DNA of 36,135 nucleotides from Pseudobdellovibrionaceae bacterium (GTDB lineage: Bacteria > Bdellovibrionota > Bdellovibrionia > Bdellovibrionales > Bdellovibrionaceae): assembly GCA_016785955.1 (NCBI GenBank), contig JAEUWH010000058.1, positions 1-36,135 on the forward strand, written 5' to 3'. How positions within the stretch are numbered: the first letter of the stretch is position 1; each line of letters begins with the position of its first letter. The notes beneath the pieces were generated by a model. It saw only the letters and a list, made by a program, of their open reading frames with translations. It was not told the origin of the DNA and did not search any database. The position numbers and the translations under genes are program-made. Shown here in pieces: positions 18,611 through 27,466 of the stretch.

Positions 18611-20343
18611 CAATGCACATGAAAATTGAACATAAATATTTTATTCCATTGTTATTCATTTGCCTTCATGCCTGGTCTGGCCCCGAGTGTGTTTTCTTTT
18701 ACAGCAAAAAAGAAAAACCAGGCGACCAAACGATGGTTGTCGGCAATATCCTTGGCTCAACACGAGACCAGATCGAACGAGCTGTGTTCGAATTTTCGGA
18801 CCTCAATCTAGATCAAATCAAAGCCAAGCTTCGCTCTACCCCGGGATGGGAACAGGTCTTGCTCGAAAATCAAAATTTAAGATTGGAAAAATTAACCAAG
18901 ATAGCCACCCTTCTGAATGAAGGAAAATTTCTTCTTAGCCCTCTACATCATGCCTTGTTTCTTAAAGCCGCTGGTCTGGGTTTCTCTGACTCTACTATGA
19001 AAGGACAAAGTAACTATATCGTAGGGATGGGAGCGCTCACTCAAAAATCCTTAAAACCGGTAAAGGACATCGTCGAAGGAAATATAGCAGATAGCCAAAG
19101 CAGACGAGAACTTATCGCTATAAACATGGCAAGTTATTTCAATAATTTTATTAATAGATATGTGAATAGATCATCGTGGAGTGAGCTGAGCCAGCAAGAT
19201 AAAGTTGCTCACGCCGACATCATTATCAAAGATTTTAACCTGAACATTCGTTATGTAAAAATAACACCAAAAGATATAGTCCCGGCATTGGATGCCTGGT
19301 CTAAAATCGCCGCCGAGCCAGATGGACTAAAACATCTCATAAAAATATTTGAGTATCTTCTTCCGGAAAACCTTAAAATAGCCCAGGCTCAAGCCCGTGG
19401 TGCCACGTCATCTGTAATTAAGTATGGCGTCCCTACAAGTTTAGGAACCTTACTGCCTGTCGCCTTTTTTAGTCTTGATCAAGGGGTTTCAGTAACACAA
19501 TGGATAGCCCACTATGTAGCCGCCAAAGACATGATGCTGCTGCCTCTGGTGACTATGGGAGGGTTCCTCGGAACGGGAATCATGTCCGTATCAAAAGTGA
19601 CGGCGGGCCTACCCGATTTACCTGGGCGCGTGAAAAGTTCTTTTGTGCGCAGAAGACTGCAACAGCAAACTATCGATTTTGTTCAAACTCGTGCCCAGAC
19701 CGATATACATCTTGAAAGAGATCAACTCAAAGCTCTTCACAACGAAACAGAAATAGTCGATCGCCTAGATGTGGATTTTAATGCCATCAAAGCCGATTTA
19801 AAGCTAAACAGTCTTTTCAGCATAATTGAAATTTCTGAATGGCAAAATGCATTCAAAGAAGCGGTCAACAAACTGGCTGAAAGAACATCTTTACTGGAAG
19901 AAAAGAGTCGACGGCTGAAACATCTTACGGATGAATTGATTTTAACCGCTCGACAAGATCACCTGAGCACTACGACTCGAGCAAAAAACCTGGGTCAGAT
20001 GTCCGAACTAGACAACGCTCTTTCAAACCAAGTTGCCCAAATTGTCCAATTCCAAATGGATTTACTGTACCTAGCCGCTGCCTACGATAGGTATTTGGAA
20101 AAAACAAATAAGGCTATTGAAAATCCTGACTTATCCCACAGTCAACTGGCCATCATTGACATGAAACAGAAATCGCTAGTGACCGCAAAATCAAATTTAA
20201 CTGCAATGGCCGCATTTGCCACTACGGCATTAAATTCAACAATATCTTTTATGCAAATGAGACATGATGCGGAAACACTGCAATCGAGTATTCCAATTCT
20301 GAAATCACTTGACGGCCCTCAAAACGAATCGAGGAATCCATAA
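18607..20343 (+). CDS. Exported CxxFY protein with two central membrane segments
   Basis: Unrecognised 578-aa protein. Three in-frame ATGs lie within the first five codons; the first overlaps the preceding stop (ATGA) and has aaggat 5-6 nt upstream. The signal peptide (about 1-24, ending HAWS) is followed by G-P-E-C28-V-F-F31-Y32. A helical region (40-265) precedes two hydrophobic segments at about 272-290 and 305-325. The C-terminal part (350-540) is long coiled-coil-like helix with KLAERTSLLEEKSRRLKHL. It lacks the Cx6C pair of the other family, though the layout (exported helical part, membrane part, coiled coil) recalls the 576- and 661-aa proteins. Its TAA overlaps the upstream ATG of the next gene by one base. 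Confidence 0.78.
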   Translation: MTMHMKIEHKYFIPLLFICLHAWSGPECVFFYSKKEKPGDQTMVVGNILGSTRDQIERAVFEFSDLNLDQIKAKLRSTPGWEQVLLENQNLRLEKLTKIATLLNEGKFLLSPLHHALFLKAAGLGFSDSTMKGQSNYIVGMGALTQKSLKPVKDIVEGNIADSQSRRELIAINMASYFNNFINRYVNRSSWSELSQQDKVAHADIIIKDFNLNIRYVKITPKDIVPALDAWSKIAAEPDGLKHLIKIFEYLLPENLKIAQAQARGATSSVIKYGVPTSLGTLLPVAFFSLDQGVSVTQWIAHYVAAKDMMLLPLVTMGGFLGTGIMSVSKVTAGLPDLPGRVKSSFVRRRLQQQTIDFVQTRAQTDIHLERDQLKALHNETEIVDRLDVDFNAIKADLKLNSLFSIIEISEWQNAFKEAVNKLAERTSLLEEKSRRLKHLTDELILTARQDHLSTTTRAKNLGQMSELDNALSNQVAQIVQFQMDLLYLAAAYDRYLEKTNKAIENPDLSHSQLAIIDMKQKSLVTAKSNLTAMAAFATTALNSTISFMQMRHDAETLQSSIPILKSLDGPQNESRNP

Positions 20344-20354
20344 TGTTTAAATCT

Positions 20355-20423
20355 TGCATAACACGAGTATTGAAATTCTGGAAATTCTACTTAATTTTTT
20401 TCCATTCAAAAAAAGGATCAACT
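20355..20423 (+). repeat. Degraded copy of the 3' end of the 954-aa gene
   Basis: The stretch from about 20357 to the ATG at 20424 aligns with 18541-18606, the last codons and leader of the preceding genes. They share ttttttccattcaaaa, aaggatca and the ATGACAAT start, with roughly three quarters of positions identical. It suggests this region arose by tandem duplication. It also explains the apparent 27-codon N-terminal extension of the next gene. Confidence 0.65.
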
Positions 20424-22064
20424 ATGACAATAAAATTTAAACATTTGGGTGTACGTTGGCCAGGAACTTCTCCGGTGATCTTGTCTATGATCTTATCTGT
20501 GGTCTTACCTATATTTTTGACAGTGATTTTGTTTGGAGGCGATGCCTCTGCCAATAACTATCTTTGTAGCCAGTTTTACAATTCGAACGTCAACTCGCAA
20601 AAATCGATATCGTTAGTTGATACTATTAAAAAAGATTTGCGCGAAAACCCGAATTCCTTTCCGGCATGGGTGATATCCGAACAGTTAGAAAAATTTTTAT
20701 CCGAGACCACGTCTCATTTTTCACGTATCACTGCAAAAATAGAAGAACGTGATCAGATTAATTTACTGGACACTTCTGTGAAGTCCGGAGAAGCGGCGTT
20801 AGCAAGTTTTTACAGAATACATAAATCGTTAAGCGCCGAGCTTAATAACGCCAAGAATAGCGCCAATTCTAATAAAAAAAAAATTAATGAGCTGGCCGAT
20901 AATCTCAAATCTTGTTTGAACACCATGGAATCATGTCGCATAAATTTAAAACAAGCCGTTGTCGACGCACATACGGAACTCAGCCAGCTGAATGAATTTT
21001 TGGCAAACTTACAACATAAAGCAGAAATACTAAATCAATTCGCTTTACAACTGCCCCAACTTCACGAAGTGCCTGCTTCATTAGTTCCAGAAATAACCAG
21101 TTTAATTGAATCACAGCTTCAAATTTTATCAGCTGGGTTGCCCAGGATGATTCAATCCCACATTGAAAATCAAAAAAATCTTATATCTTTGGCTCACACG
21201 ATTATTCCTGGCATCGTTAGAGCCAATTCCGAAGCGGCTTTCTTAGAGGCGAGTGGAGCATTTAACGTGGGTGCAATTTCTGGTTTGGGCCGGCTGACAA
21301 ATCCAGAAATCACAAACAGGGGATCATCAGAAAAAGCACAAGTACGGCAAATACACTCGCGAATGAATCTTCCGGCGCAGGCTAGAAAATTTGAAGAATT
21401 AGCCAGCCAAAGTGAGCCCACACCTTTCGGTGACTCTATTTTAACCCAAGCTGCTTCAAAAGGGATAAAGATCTACCCAATTTTATCAGAAGCTAATATT
21501 GCTGAAAACAGTAGAATTTCAATGGCCGATCTTAAAGCCATCACCGAAGCATTGCTAGCCAATCGCGCTTTTGTGAATGATTATGACAACTTTCATTCCG
21601 CTTACAAGCTGGAAGGTATACAAGAAATACATCCTAATGGCAGTCTGCCGATTGTACAAATAGGGTATCTCCATCTTAATCTTCATGAGGTTGTTTTTAA
21701 TTTAAACTTACTTCCCTTTTTGTTGAAAGAATTTAATGCCGAAAAATTCAGTCTTTATACCAACTGGTTGAATTCCCAACTGGTTAATTTGAAGAAAGAC
21801 TTAGATGCAGAAATCAAAAAAAACGTACTCACACGGTGGACCCCTTTGTACATTGGAGCGAGTCTCTTATCTCCTGAATCCATATCAATGAAAAAAGCTT
21901 CCTCTTTAATTGGTGCTTATCTTAAAAGCTATAATAGAGACAAAGACAAAATGAATATTGAATCTATGGTCATCAGCATGAGGCGAATGCAACCATCCGA
22001 GCGAAACGTCAACTTTGGTAGTAACTTGAAGTTTCAAATCGATATTGATCCTTCAGAGAAATAG
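20424..22064 (+). CDS. Exported CxxFY / Cx6C-family helical protein (paralogue 2)
   Basis: I place the start at 20424, giving 546 aa, because AAGGA sits 6 nt upstream and the extension from an ATG at 20343 is a relic of another gene's tail. A long N-region and hydrophobic segment (17-38) end DASA, then N-N-Y-L-C48-S-Q-F51-Y52. The family signature ENPNSFPAWVISE follows, then long helices with C164-x6-C171 (KSCLNTMESC), a poly-Lys patch before it, the FLEASGA patch, and a C-terminal YTNWLNSQLVNLKKDLDAEI helix. It is the nearest relative of the 507-aa protein. It ends the tightly packed four-gene block; a 146-bp spacer follows. No enzymatic motif is visible. Confidence 0.8.
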   Translation: MTIKFKHLGVRWPGTSPVILSMILSVVLPIFLTVILFGGDASANNYLCSQFYNSNVNSQKSISLVDTIKKDLRENPNSFPAWVISEQLEKFLSETTSHFSRITAKIEERDQINLLDTSVKSGEAALASFYRIHKSLSAELNNAKNSANSNKKKINELADNLKSCLNTMESCRINLKQAVVDAHTELSQLNEFLANLQHKAEILNQFALQLPQLHEVPASLVPEITSLIESQLQILSAGLPRMIQSHIENQKNLISLAHTIIPGIVRANSEAAFLEASGAFNVGAISGLGRLTNPEITNRGSSEKAQVRQIHSRMNLPAQARKFEELASQSEPTPFGDSILTQAASKGIKIYPILSEANIAENSRISMADLKAITEALLANRAFVNDYDNFHSAYKLEGIQEIHPNGSLPIVQIGYLHLNLHEVVFNLNLLPFLLKEFNAEKFSLYTNWLNSQLVNLKKDLDAEIKKNVLTRWTPLYIGASLLSPESISMKKASSLIGAYLKSYNRDKDKMNIESMVISMRRMQPSERNVNFGSNLKFQIDIDPSEK

Positions 22065-22157
22065 GAAATAAAATAGATAGCCCAAGAATTTGAGGAAACT
22101 TTCACTGTCGTCTGGCGTTTTCTTGTGTGGCATCAATCTAGCAGTCTCATTTTGAGG

Positions 22158-22204
22158 CATGTAGGGCATTTTAATGTTAATACGGCGATGAAAATCGCTA
22201 GGAG
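22158..22204 (+). promoter_or_regulatory. Leader with GAAA-tetraloop hairpin touching the RBS
   Basis: A possible -35 TTGAGG lies near 22153-22158, with GTTAAT about 18 nt later. Just downstream, GCGAT-GAAA-ATCGC (22185-22198) forms a 5-bp stem capped by a GNRA-type loop, directly followed by AGGAG (22200-22204) and the ATG at 22211. The hairpin could influence initiation or mRNA stability. Confidence 0.35.
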
Positions 22205-22210
22205 ATCATT

Positions 22211-24196
22211 ATGAAGTTTTTTTTGTTTACGTTGATGACTATTCTGATCAGCTTTAATTCCTTCTCAAATACATGTCTTTCATTCTACAAATACAAAGCC
22301 AAAAATAGTTCTACAGCTGTCGCTGACATGTACACTCTCCAACAAGATATGAGGCAGCTTGCAAACAAATATGAAAGTGAAATAAATTTAGTCGATGGTT
22401 TGGCAATGCAACATCATGAAGCCATGACTGCTAGCATGCACAGATACTTTGGGCTTCCACGGGAGTGGAGTGGTTATATTGAAAATTTCCAAAAAGCATA
22501 TGGCGACAATGGGTCGGTCACTAACTTAAATAAACAGCTAGCCGTATTTCAAGAAGGACTTCTTGATGTAAATGCCCTTGTCAGCAAACTGGCGAGTTTA
22601 AATGAAGGTGTAAAAAAAAATAAAATCGGCGCTAGAGAAACCGACCTCATTATAGAGTTAAACGAAAAAATTGAAGCTTTGAATTGGGCTAAATCTGAAA
22701 TACAAAAAAACAATGCCGCATTCAATGAGTACAGAAGCAATCTAGAGAATGATTATTCTGCGATAGTAAATCTCATAAAAAAACTAGAAAAATTGCAGGA
22801 TGGTTTTTCACTTTTTGTAGAATATTTTAACGAGGCCGCCGTTCAAAAGCCTGTGCATATGGTCAAGTACAATATGTATATTGGTATGTTGTATGGAGAA
22901 GCTCAATCTTTAAAAAACAAATCGGTCCAATTGGCATCCATAAAATCATTGATGGATCAACATATGGCCTCATACAAAATGCTGTTTGACGAAAGTAACT
23001 CTCTAGGAAAGATCGATATTACTTCATTATTATCTGCTCATGGCATTCGCCCCTCGAAAGCCGCCCTAGTGGCCAGCGAATTTGAGACTGTTATCAAGAA
23101 ACAAGAAGAAACCATTAAAAAGAAAGACGCTTTTAAAAAAAAGATCGTTAATGCAAAAAAATACCTTGTCGTTGGCGCCTTATCCATAGCTTCATTGGGT
23201 GGTGGAAAAATGGGATTGGACTACTTACAAAACACTGATGTGCGTATCATTCAAAGACGTCAGACCGAATTAACAACCCTACAACCGGTGCAAGCAGACT
23301 TGCTAAAGAAGTACGAGAGCCAAGTGTCACCCTTTATAAGACAAAATTTGATCGACTTTGATGCCAAAAACAGTATTTTAACTTACATTAACAACCGCTC
23401 ACTCAAAAATACTACTCCAGCCGATATCATCTATCTCGTAAGTTATATACCGAAGCTTTTGGAAACTCGATCAAATACTGCTTGGAGCGACGGTTATGAG
23501 TTGAATAGAGCTATATTAGGACTTACTCCCATAAGGGCATATACCGATGCAGAACGCACGGATTTACAACTAGCTATAAAAAAACAAATTGAAACATGGG
23601 ATAGAATTTTAACGAAGGACACAACCATAGGAATTTTACACATGACGACCACAGGTGTGAAAGTAGATCCAAACAAAAATGCCTTATATTATGAACAATT
23701 AACTCAGGAACATTTGGGTCAGATTGCGAAAACTAAAGAGATGAGTCAAGTGAGCCCCAAACTTCTTGCTTTAGAAGGGTCTACCAATGAAGGTGCCTAT
23801 CTAATACAATTGCTCGATTTCATAAAGCAAAGTAGGGAAATCGGAAACAGAGACATGGTGTACATTGTAGATAAATTAGCAACATTTTCTCTACATTCTA
23901 TTAACAATGAAAATGCCGTCAATTTTAATACGCGAATGCAGACTAGAGTTAACAGCACTTTTAAATGGACCAATAACAGTGATAAAGAAGGATATGCGGA
24001 ATCTTACGTTCTGGAGCAATTATTTATGAAATTAAATTTGGATCCAATAAGTGCCGAAGAATTGAAGGCAATCAAACAAAAAATTAGCAATTTGAAATCC
24101 ATCTCACAAGCGAATCTCGTGGATAAGTACAAAGAGGAAACGATAGCCTACTTAAATCTCTTACTTGATGACGCCGTTAAATTAAAAAAGGACTGA
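22211..24196 (+). CDS. Exported CxxFY protein with internal membrane segment
   Basis: Unrecognised 661-aa protein. A signal peptide (1-19, ending NSFS) is followed by N-T-C22-L-S-F25-Y26. Residues 30-310 are long helices, one stretch (about 105-200) strongly coiled-coil-like. A lysine-rich linker (KKQEETIKKKDAFKKKIVNAKK) leads to a short hydrophobic segment at about 317-335 containing LGGGKMG. Residues 340-661 are mixed. The order matches the 576-aa protein at 3477-5207, suggesting a diverged pair split across the cluster. AGGAG supports the start. It ends 2 bp before the next gene, so the two are co-translated. Confidence 0.8.
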   Translation: MKFFLFTLMTILISFNSFSNTCLSFYKYKAKNSSTAVADMYTLQQDMRQLANKYESEINLVDGLAMQHHEAMTASMHRYFGLPREWSGYIENFQKAYGDNGSVTNLNKQLAVFQEGLLDVNALVSKLASLNEGVKKNKIGARETDLIIELNEKIEALNWAKSEIQKNNAAFNEYRSNLENDYSAIVNLIKKLEKLQDGFSLFVEYFNEAAVQKPVHMVKYNMYIGMLYGEAQSLKNKSVQLASIKSLMDQHMASYKMLFDESNSLGKIDITSLLSAHGIRPSKAALVASEFETVIKKQEETIKKKDAFKKKIVNAKKYLVVGALSIASLGGGKMGLDYLQNTDVRIIQRRQTELTTLQPVQADLLKKYESQVSPFIRQNLIDFDAKNSILTYINNRSLKNTTPADIIYLVSYIPKLLETRSNTAWSDGYELNRAILGLTPIRAYTDAERTDLQLAIKKQIETWDRILTKDTTIGILHMTTTGVKVDPNKNALYYEQLTQEHLGQIAKTKEMSQVSPKLLALEGSTNEGAYLIQLLDFIKQSREIGNRDMVYIVDKLATFSLHSINNENAVNFNTRMQTRVNSTFKWTNNSDKEGYAESYVLEQLFMKLNLDPISAEELKAIKQKISNLKSISQANLVDKYKEETIAYLNLLLDDAVKLKKD

Positions 24197-24198
24197 GT

Positions 24199-25701
24199 AT
24201 GTGTGGTCAAAAAATTATCTTGCCGATGGTTTTAGTCTCCCAGATTTTATCTGCATCACTGGGTTTTGCCAGTGAATGTAAAAATTTTTATAGCGTCCAA
24301 GTACGCGTGGTACGACCGTCTGTTTCTGAACAAATTGCAGCTCGGTTTAGAGCCGAACCTAACAGCTTTCCTGAATTGTTGGTTTCTGAAGTTCTTAGAA
24401 GCGAGTTAGCAGAATTACAAAATGAGTACTTGGGAATGATCGAGATTTTGTCGACAAAAGGAAGACATAATAAAATCACTTGGGTTTTAGAGACCACAGA
24501 AAGTACTCTCGCAGAACTGGGGCGAGTTTCAAAACTTTTGACCGTGGAGCTAGCGAAGAGTAAGCATCGTGACGAGGGTGCGATCACTTCGTTGTCTAAG
24601 GAACTGCAGCGATGCAGTCAAAATATCACGGCGTGTAGTGCAAATCTTCCACAAGCGATCACGGAGGCTGTACAAAAAATCAGTAAAGCTACGATGTTAG
24701 TTTCCCAACTAAGTGAGCGAGCGGATGATGTGGGACGCATTCTCAGCAGTCCCGATGGAATACAATCTATACCTTTTGAAATGCGCGGATCTGTTTCTAT
24801 GGCTCTCGAGTCGCATAAGCAGTTGGTCGCAAAATATATTATAGAAATCAATTCTGCACTGATGCTTTTTAAACAGTCCGAGATGTTGCTAAAAAGATTT
24901 GCAACTGAATTAGCGGCCGCAGAATATAATATTGCTTTTTTGCAAGCAAGTGGTGCGCGCATAGAAGATGCCTTATTACTGACGCCAAAATCTACACCTG
25001 AGTCTATACAGCGAATGGCGATGAGTTATCCAAACTTCGCTAAACTTTTTGAACAACCAGCTCAAAAAACCGTTTTTGGTGAACTGATGGCAATGGGAAT
25101 TGACAGATATGAATTAGATCAACCTTTTTATACTGCATATTTTCCTGAAAATAGTTTTATATTGCATCGAATGCTAAAAGACATGAAGGCAATAGCAGAA
25201 GTAAAGCCACATCTAGGAAATTTTGTTCAGGCCAATGACGTAAAAGAATTCATTCTTAAAATTCTTCGAGATCCAATTTTGGTGACCAGCCTAAATGAAA
25301 ATCGATTTACCAAACATGAAAAATTGACCTATGCTTTGAAACAAACACCCGAGGGCCTACAGGAATTTAATTTTCACTACATAAATTCTGGTCTTCATTT
25401 ACCTCTGCTGCTTATTAGGGGCAATGGTCCACAATTGTTTCAAGAAAATTTAATTTGGCTAGCGGAAACTATCGAGTCGGTGAAAAACGAAATTCAAAAA
25501 ACGCCAAGGTCATGGAAAAGCTATTTCTCTCAGCAGCGAGTACAGCACATTAAAATTCTTGAACGTTTAGCAGAAATATACAAAAGTGCCGCAAAAGACG
25601 AAAATTTTTTTCATCAGCAAGCCGCTTTATTGAAATACAAAGATTTAGAAATCTTAGGAGTTAATTTAGGATCCCAGTTTTTCCCCGTTCCGAAGGAGTA
25701 A
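24199..25701 (+). CDS. Exported CxxFY / Cx6C-family helical protein (paralogue 3)
   Basis: 500 aa. The signal peptide (1-24, ending LGFA) is followed by S-E-C27-K-N-F30-Y31. The family signature EPNSFPELLVSE follows near 50-61. The helical core carries C139-x6-C146 (QRCSQNITAC) and FLQASGA. The C-terminal half has GNGPQLFQENLIWLAETIESVKNEI and RSWKSYFS, both nearly repeated in the next gene, so these two are a recent tandem duplicate. No catalytic motif is visible. It starts 2 bp after the 661-aa gene. Confidence 0.8.
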   Translation: MCGQKIILPMVLVSQILSASLGFASECKNFYSVQVRVVRPSVSEQIAARFRAEPNSFPELLVSEVLRSELAELQNEYLGMIEILSTKGRHNKITWVLETTESTLAELGRVSKLLTVELAKSKHRDEGAITSLSKELQRCSQNITACSANLPQAITEAVQKISKATMLVSQLSERADDVGRILSSPDGIQSIPFEMRGSVSMALESHKQLVAKYIIEINSALMLFKQSEMLLKRFATELAAAEYNIAFLQASGARIEDALLLTPKSTPESIQRMAMSYPNFAKLFEQPAQKTVFGELMAMGIDRYELDQPFYTAYFPENSFILHRMLKDMKAIAEVKPHLGNFVQANDVKEFILKILRDPILVTSLNENRFTKHEKLTYALKQTPEGLQEFNFHYINSGLHLPLLLIRGNGPQLFQENLIWLAETIESVKNEIQKTPRSWKSYFSQQRVQHIKILERLAEIYKSAAKDENFFHQQAALLKYKDLEILGVNLGSQFFPVPKE

Positions 25702-25816
25702 GTGCATGGGTTCAGAAAATAGCGGAGTCGTTACCTTTTTGAAATTCCGGCAAGATAGGGTGACCCATTCTGCTTTGGCACACTGTAAGATTTCTAGGTA
25801 AAAAAAAGGGTTCCAC

Positions 25817-27292
25817 ATGCGCAATCTACAATTTATTTTAGTTTTAGTTCTAATGTCTGCGAGTCTCTTCGCCGAGTCGAGCTTTGCCAAAGAATGTCTA
25901 CATTTTTATACGACTACGGCGGTTGCGAGGCGTCCCCCAGTTTCTGAGCGTATTGCGGCCAAGATGAAAAGTACACCCAATGCTCTTGCTGAATTATTAA
26001 TTTCAGATGTCCTTAAGGATGATATAGCGGACTTACAAAGTAATTATCTAGCGATGATCGAAGGATTATCCACAAAGGGCCGAACGAATCCAATCACATG
26101 GGTTTTAGAAAGCACAAACGCCACTCTAACAGAACTCAGGCGAATTTCAAAAAGCATTGAAGAAGAATCTCTGAAGGGCAAGCAGAACGAAGTAACTATG
26201 ACCTCTTTAGCTCAGGACCTTCAGCGATGCAGCAGTAATATTGCGACCTGTAAAGCGAATCTTCTGCCAGCGATAGAAAATTCGGCACGAAGAATACGAG
26301 AAGCTATGACATTAGTTTCCCAGTTATCTGAACGAGTTCAAGATGTGGAACGTCTTCTCAATGAACCTGGGGCAATGTCCGAGATACCATCACAACTGCA
26401 TGAACCCGCGTTAAGGGGACTGCAGGCTCATAGGCAATTGATTTCTAATTATATTTTGGGAATCGAAGCAACGCTGGCATTTTTTAAAAACTCAGAGCTG
26501 GTGTTAAAAAATATGGCCCCAGAATTGGTGGCCGCAGAAAACGAAATAGTTGTCCTGCAATCTATAGTCACGAGCGTAAAATCCAAATCTAAAATATTTG
26601 TCGAAGCTGTCGGAGGCTACCCGAAATTTGCTAAACTGTTTGAGGCACCCGTTCAAGAGACCGCGTTCGGCAGTTTGGTGAAAATGTGGACAGAACAATA
26701 TAGAGGGCATGAACCAGGTACGAGAATATATTTAAGCGAGTCCAATTTTTTTAAAATGATGCAGGATATAGAAACGAAAATTCAAATACACCCGCACCTA
26801 AAACGTTATGCCCACGCAAGCGAAGTAAAAGCGTTAATTCTTAAAATTTTGCGAGACCCTCAATTACTAAAGCATCACGAACAGTTTGCACCGGCCCCAT
26901 TCTCTGTAAATTACCTCCTTAAAGGAGGCAAAATGTTAGAGTACAATACATTTTGGTGGGCTGATCTTCATCTTCCTCTTATGTTTATTGAGGGCAACGG
27001 GCCTCATCTATATAAAGAAAATTTAGTTTGGCTCTATGAAACTATCGAAGCGGTGAAGGTCGAAATTCAAAACAAGCCAAAGTCATGGAAAGACTATTTT
27101 TCGAAAGAACAACAACGGCATTTAAAAAATCTCCAACATCTTGCCGATACATACAGAAACGAACTAGAACAAGATCATTTTAACACATTGTACCTTTCTA
27201 GGAAAAAGTATAGCGCCTCAGAAGTCACGGGAATATTCATTTCCTCGAAAGTACCGCTTCAGAACAGTTATACATACACATTTGAAAAGTAG
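25817..27292 (+). CDS. Exported CxxFY / Cx6C-family helical protein (paralogue 4)
   Basis: 491 aa, the closest relative of the preceding 500-aa protein. The signal peptide (1-24, ending SSFA) is followed by K-E-C27-L-H-F30-Y31. The signature is TPNALAELLISD. The Cys pair is C138-x6-C145 (QRCSSNIATC). The C-terminal block GNGPHLYKENLVWLYETIEAV and KSWKDYF aligns with its neighbour, but the LxSGA patch is lost. It is separated from its neighbour by 115 bp. Inside the gene (26913-26935) a palindrome contains a perfect Shine-Dalgarno followed by an in-frame ATG, listed separately. Confidence 0.8.
   Translation: MRNLQFILVLVLMSASLFAESSFAKECLHFYTTTAVARRPPVSERIAAKMKSTPNALAELLISDVLKDDIADLQSNYLAMIEGLSTKGRTNPITWVLESTNATLTELRRISKSIEEESLKGKQNEVTMTSLAQDLQRCSSNIATCKANLLPAIENSARRIREAMTLVSQLSERVQDVERLLNEPGAMSEIPSQLHEPALRGLQAHRQLISNYILGIEATLAFFKNSELVLKNMAPELVAAENEIVVLQSIVTSVKSKSKIFVEAVGGYPKFAKLFEAPVQETAFGSLVKMWTEQYRGHEPGTRIYLSESNFFKMMQDIETKIQIHPHLKRYAHASEVKALILKILRDPQLLKHHEQFAPAPFSVNYLLKGGKMLEYNTFWWADLHLPLMFIEGNGPHLYKENLVWLYETIEAVKVEIQNKPKSWKDYFSKEQQRHLKNLQHLADTYRNELEQDHFNTLYLSRKKYSASEVTGIFISSKVPLQNSYTYTFEK
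26914..26935 (+). promoter_or_regulatory. Internal SD hairpin with in-frame ATG
   Basis: CCTCCTT-A-AAGGAGG forms a perfect 7-bp palindrome whose right arm is a full anti-16S complement, 4 nt before an in-frame ATG at 26933 (residue 373). It could allow internal initiation of a C-terminal fragment of about 119 aa, with the SD masked when the hairpin forms. The reading frame also simply codes LLKGGKM, so chance is possible. Confidence 0.3.
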
Positions 27293-27466
27293 ACAAGGCA
27301 ATCTATCATCCGTATCCTCTAGATATCCTTGATGACCTGTCCTTAGCAACAGTTGTCATGTCATTACCAACCTATCTAGATCGATTGATTCGTTTCTTTT
27401 AGTGACAGTGTTTCGTCTTTAGCCATTTACCTCGCATTTAGTTCTATATAGTCAAGTAGAGCTGGT

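Noticed and set aside
20343-20423. N-terminal extension of paralogue 2 from the ATG at 20343
   Set aside because: The extra 27 codons are homologous to the tail of another gene at DNA level, and a good ribosome site precedes the ATG at 20424.
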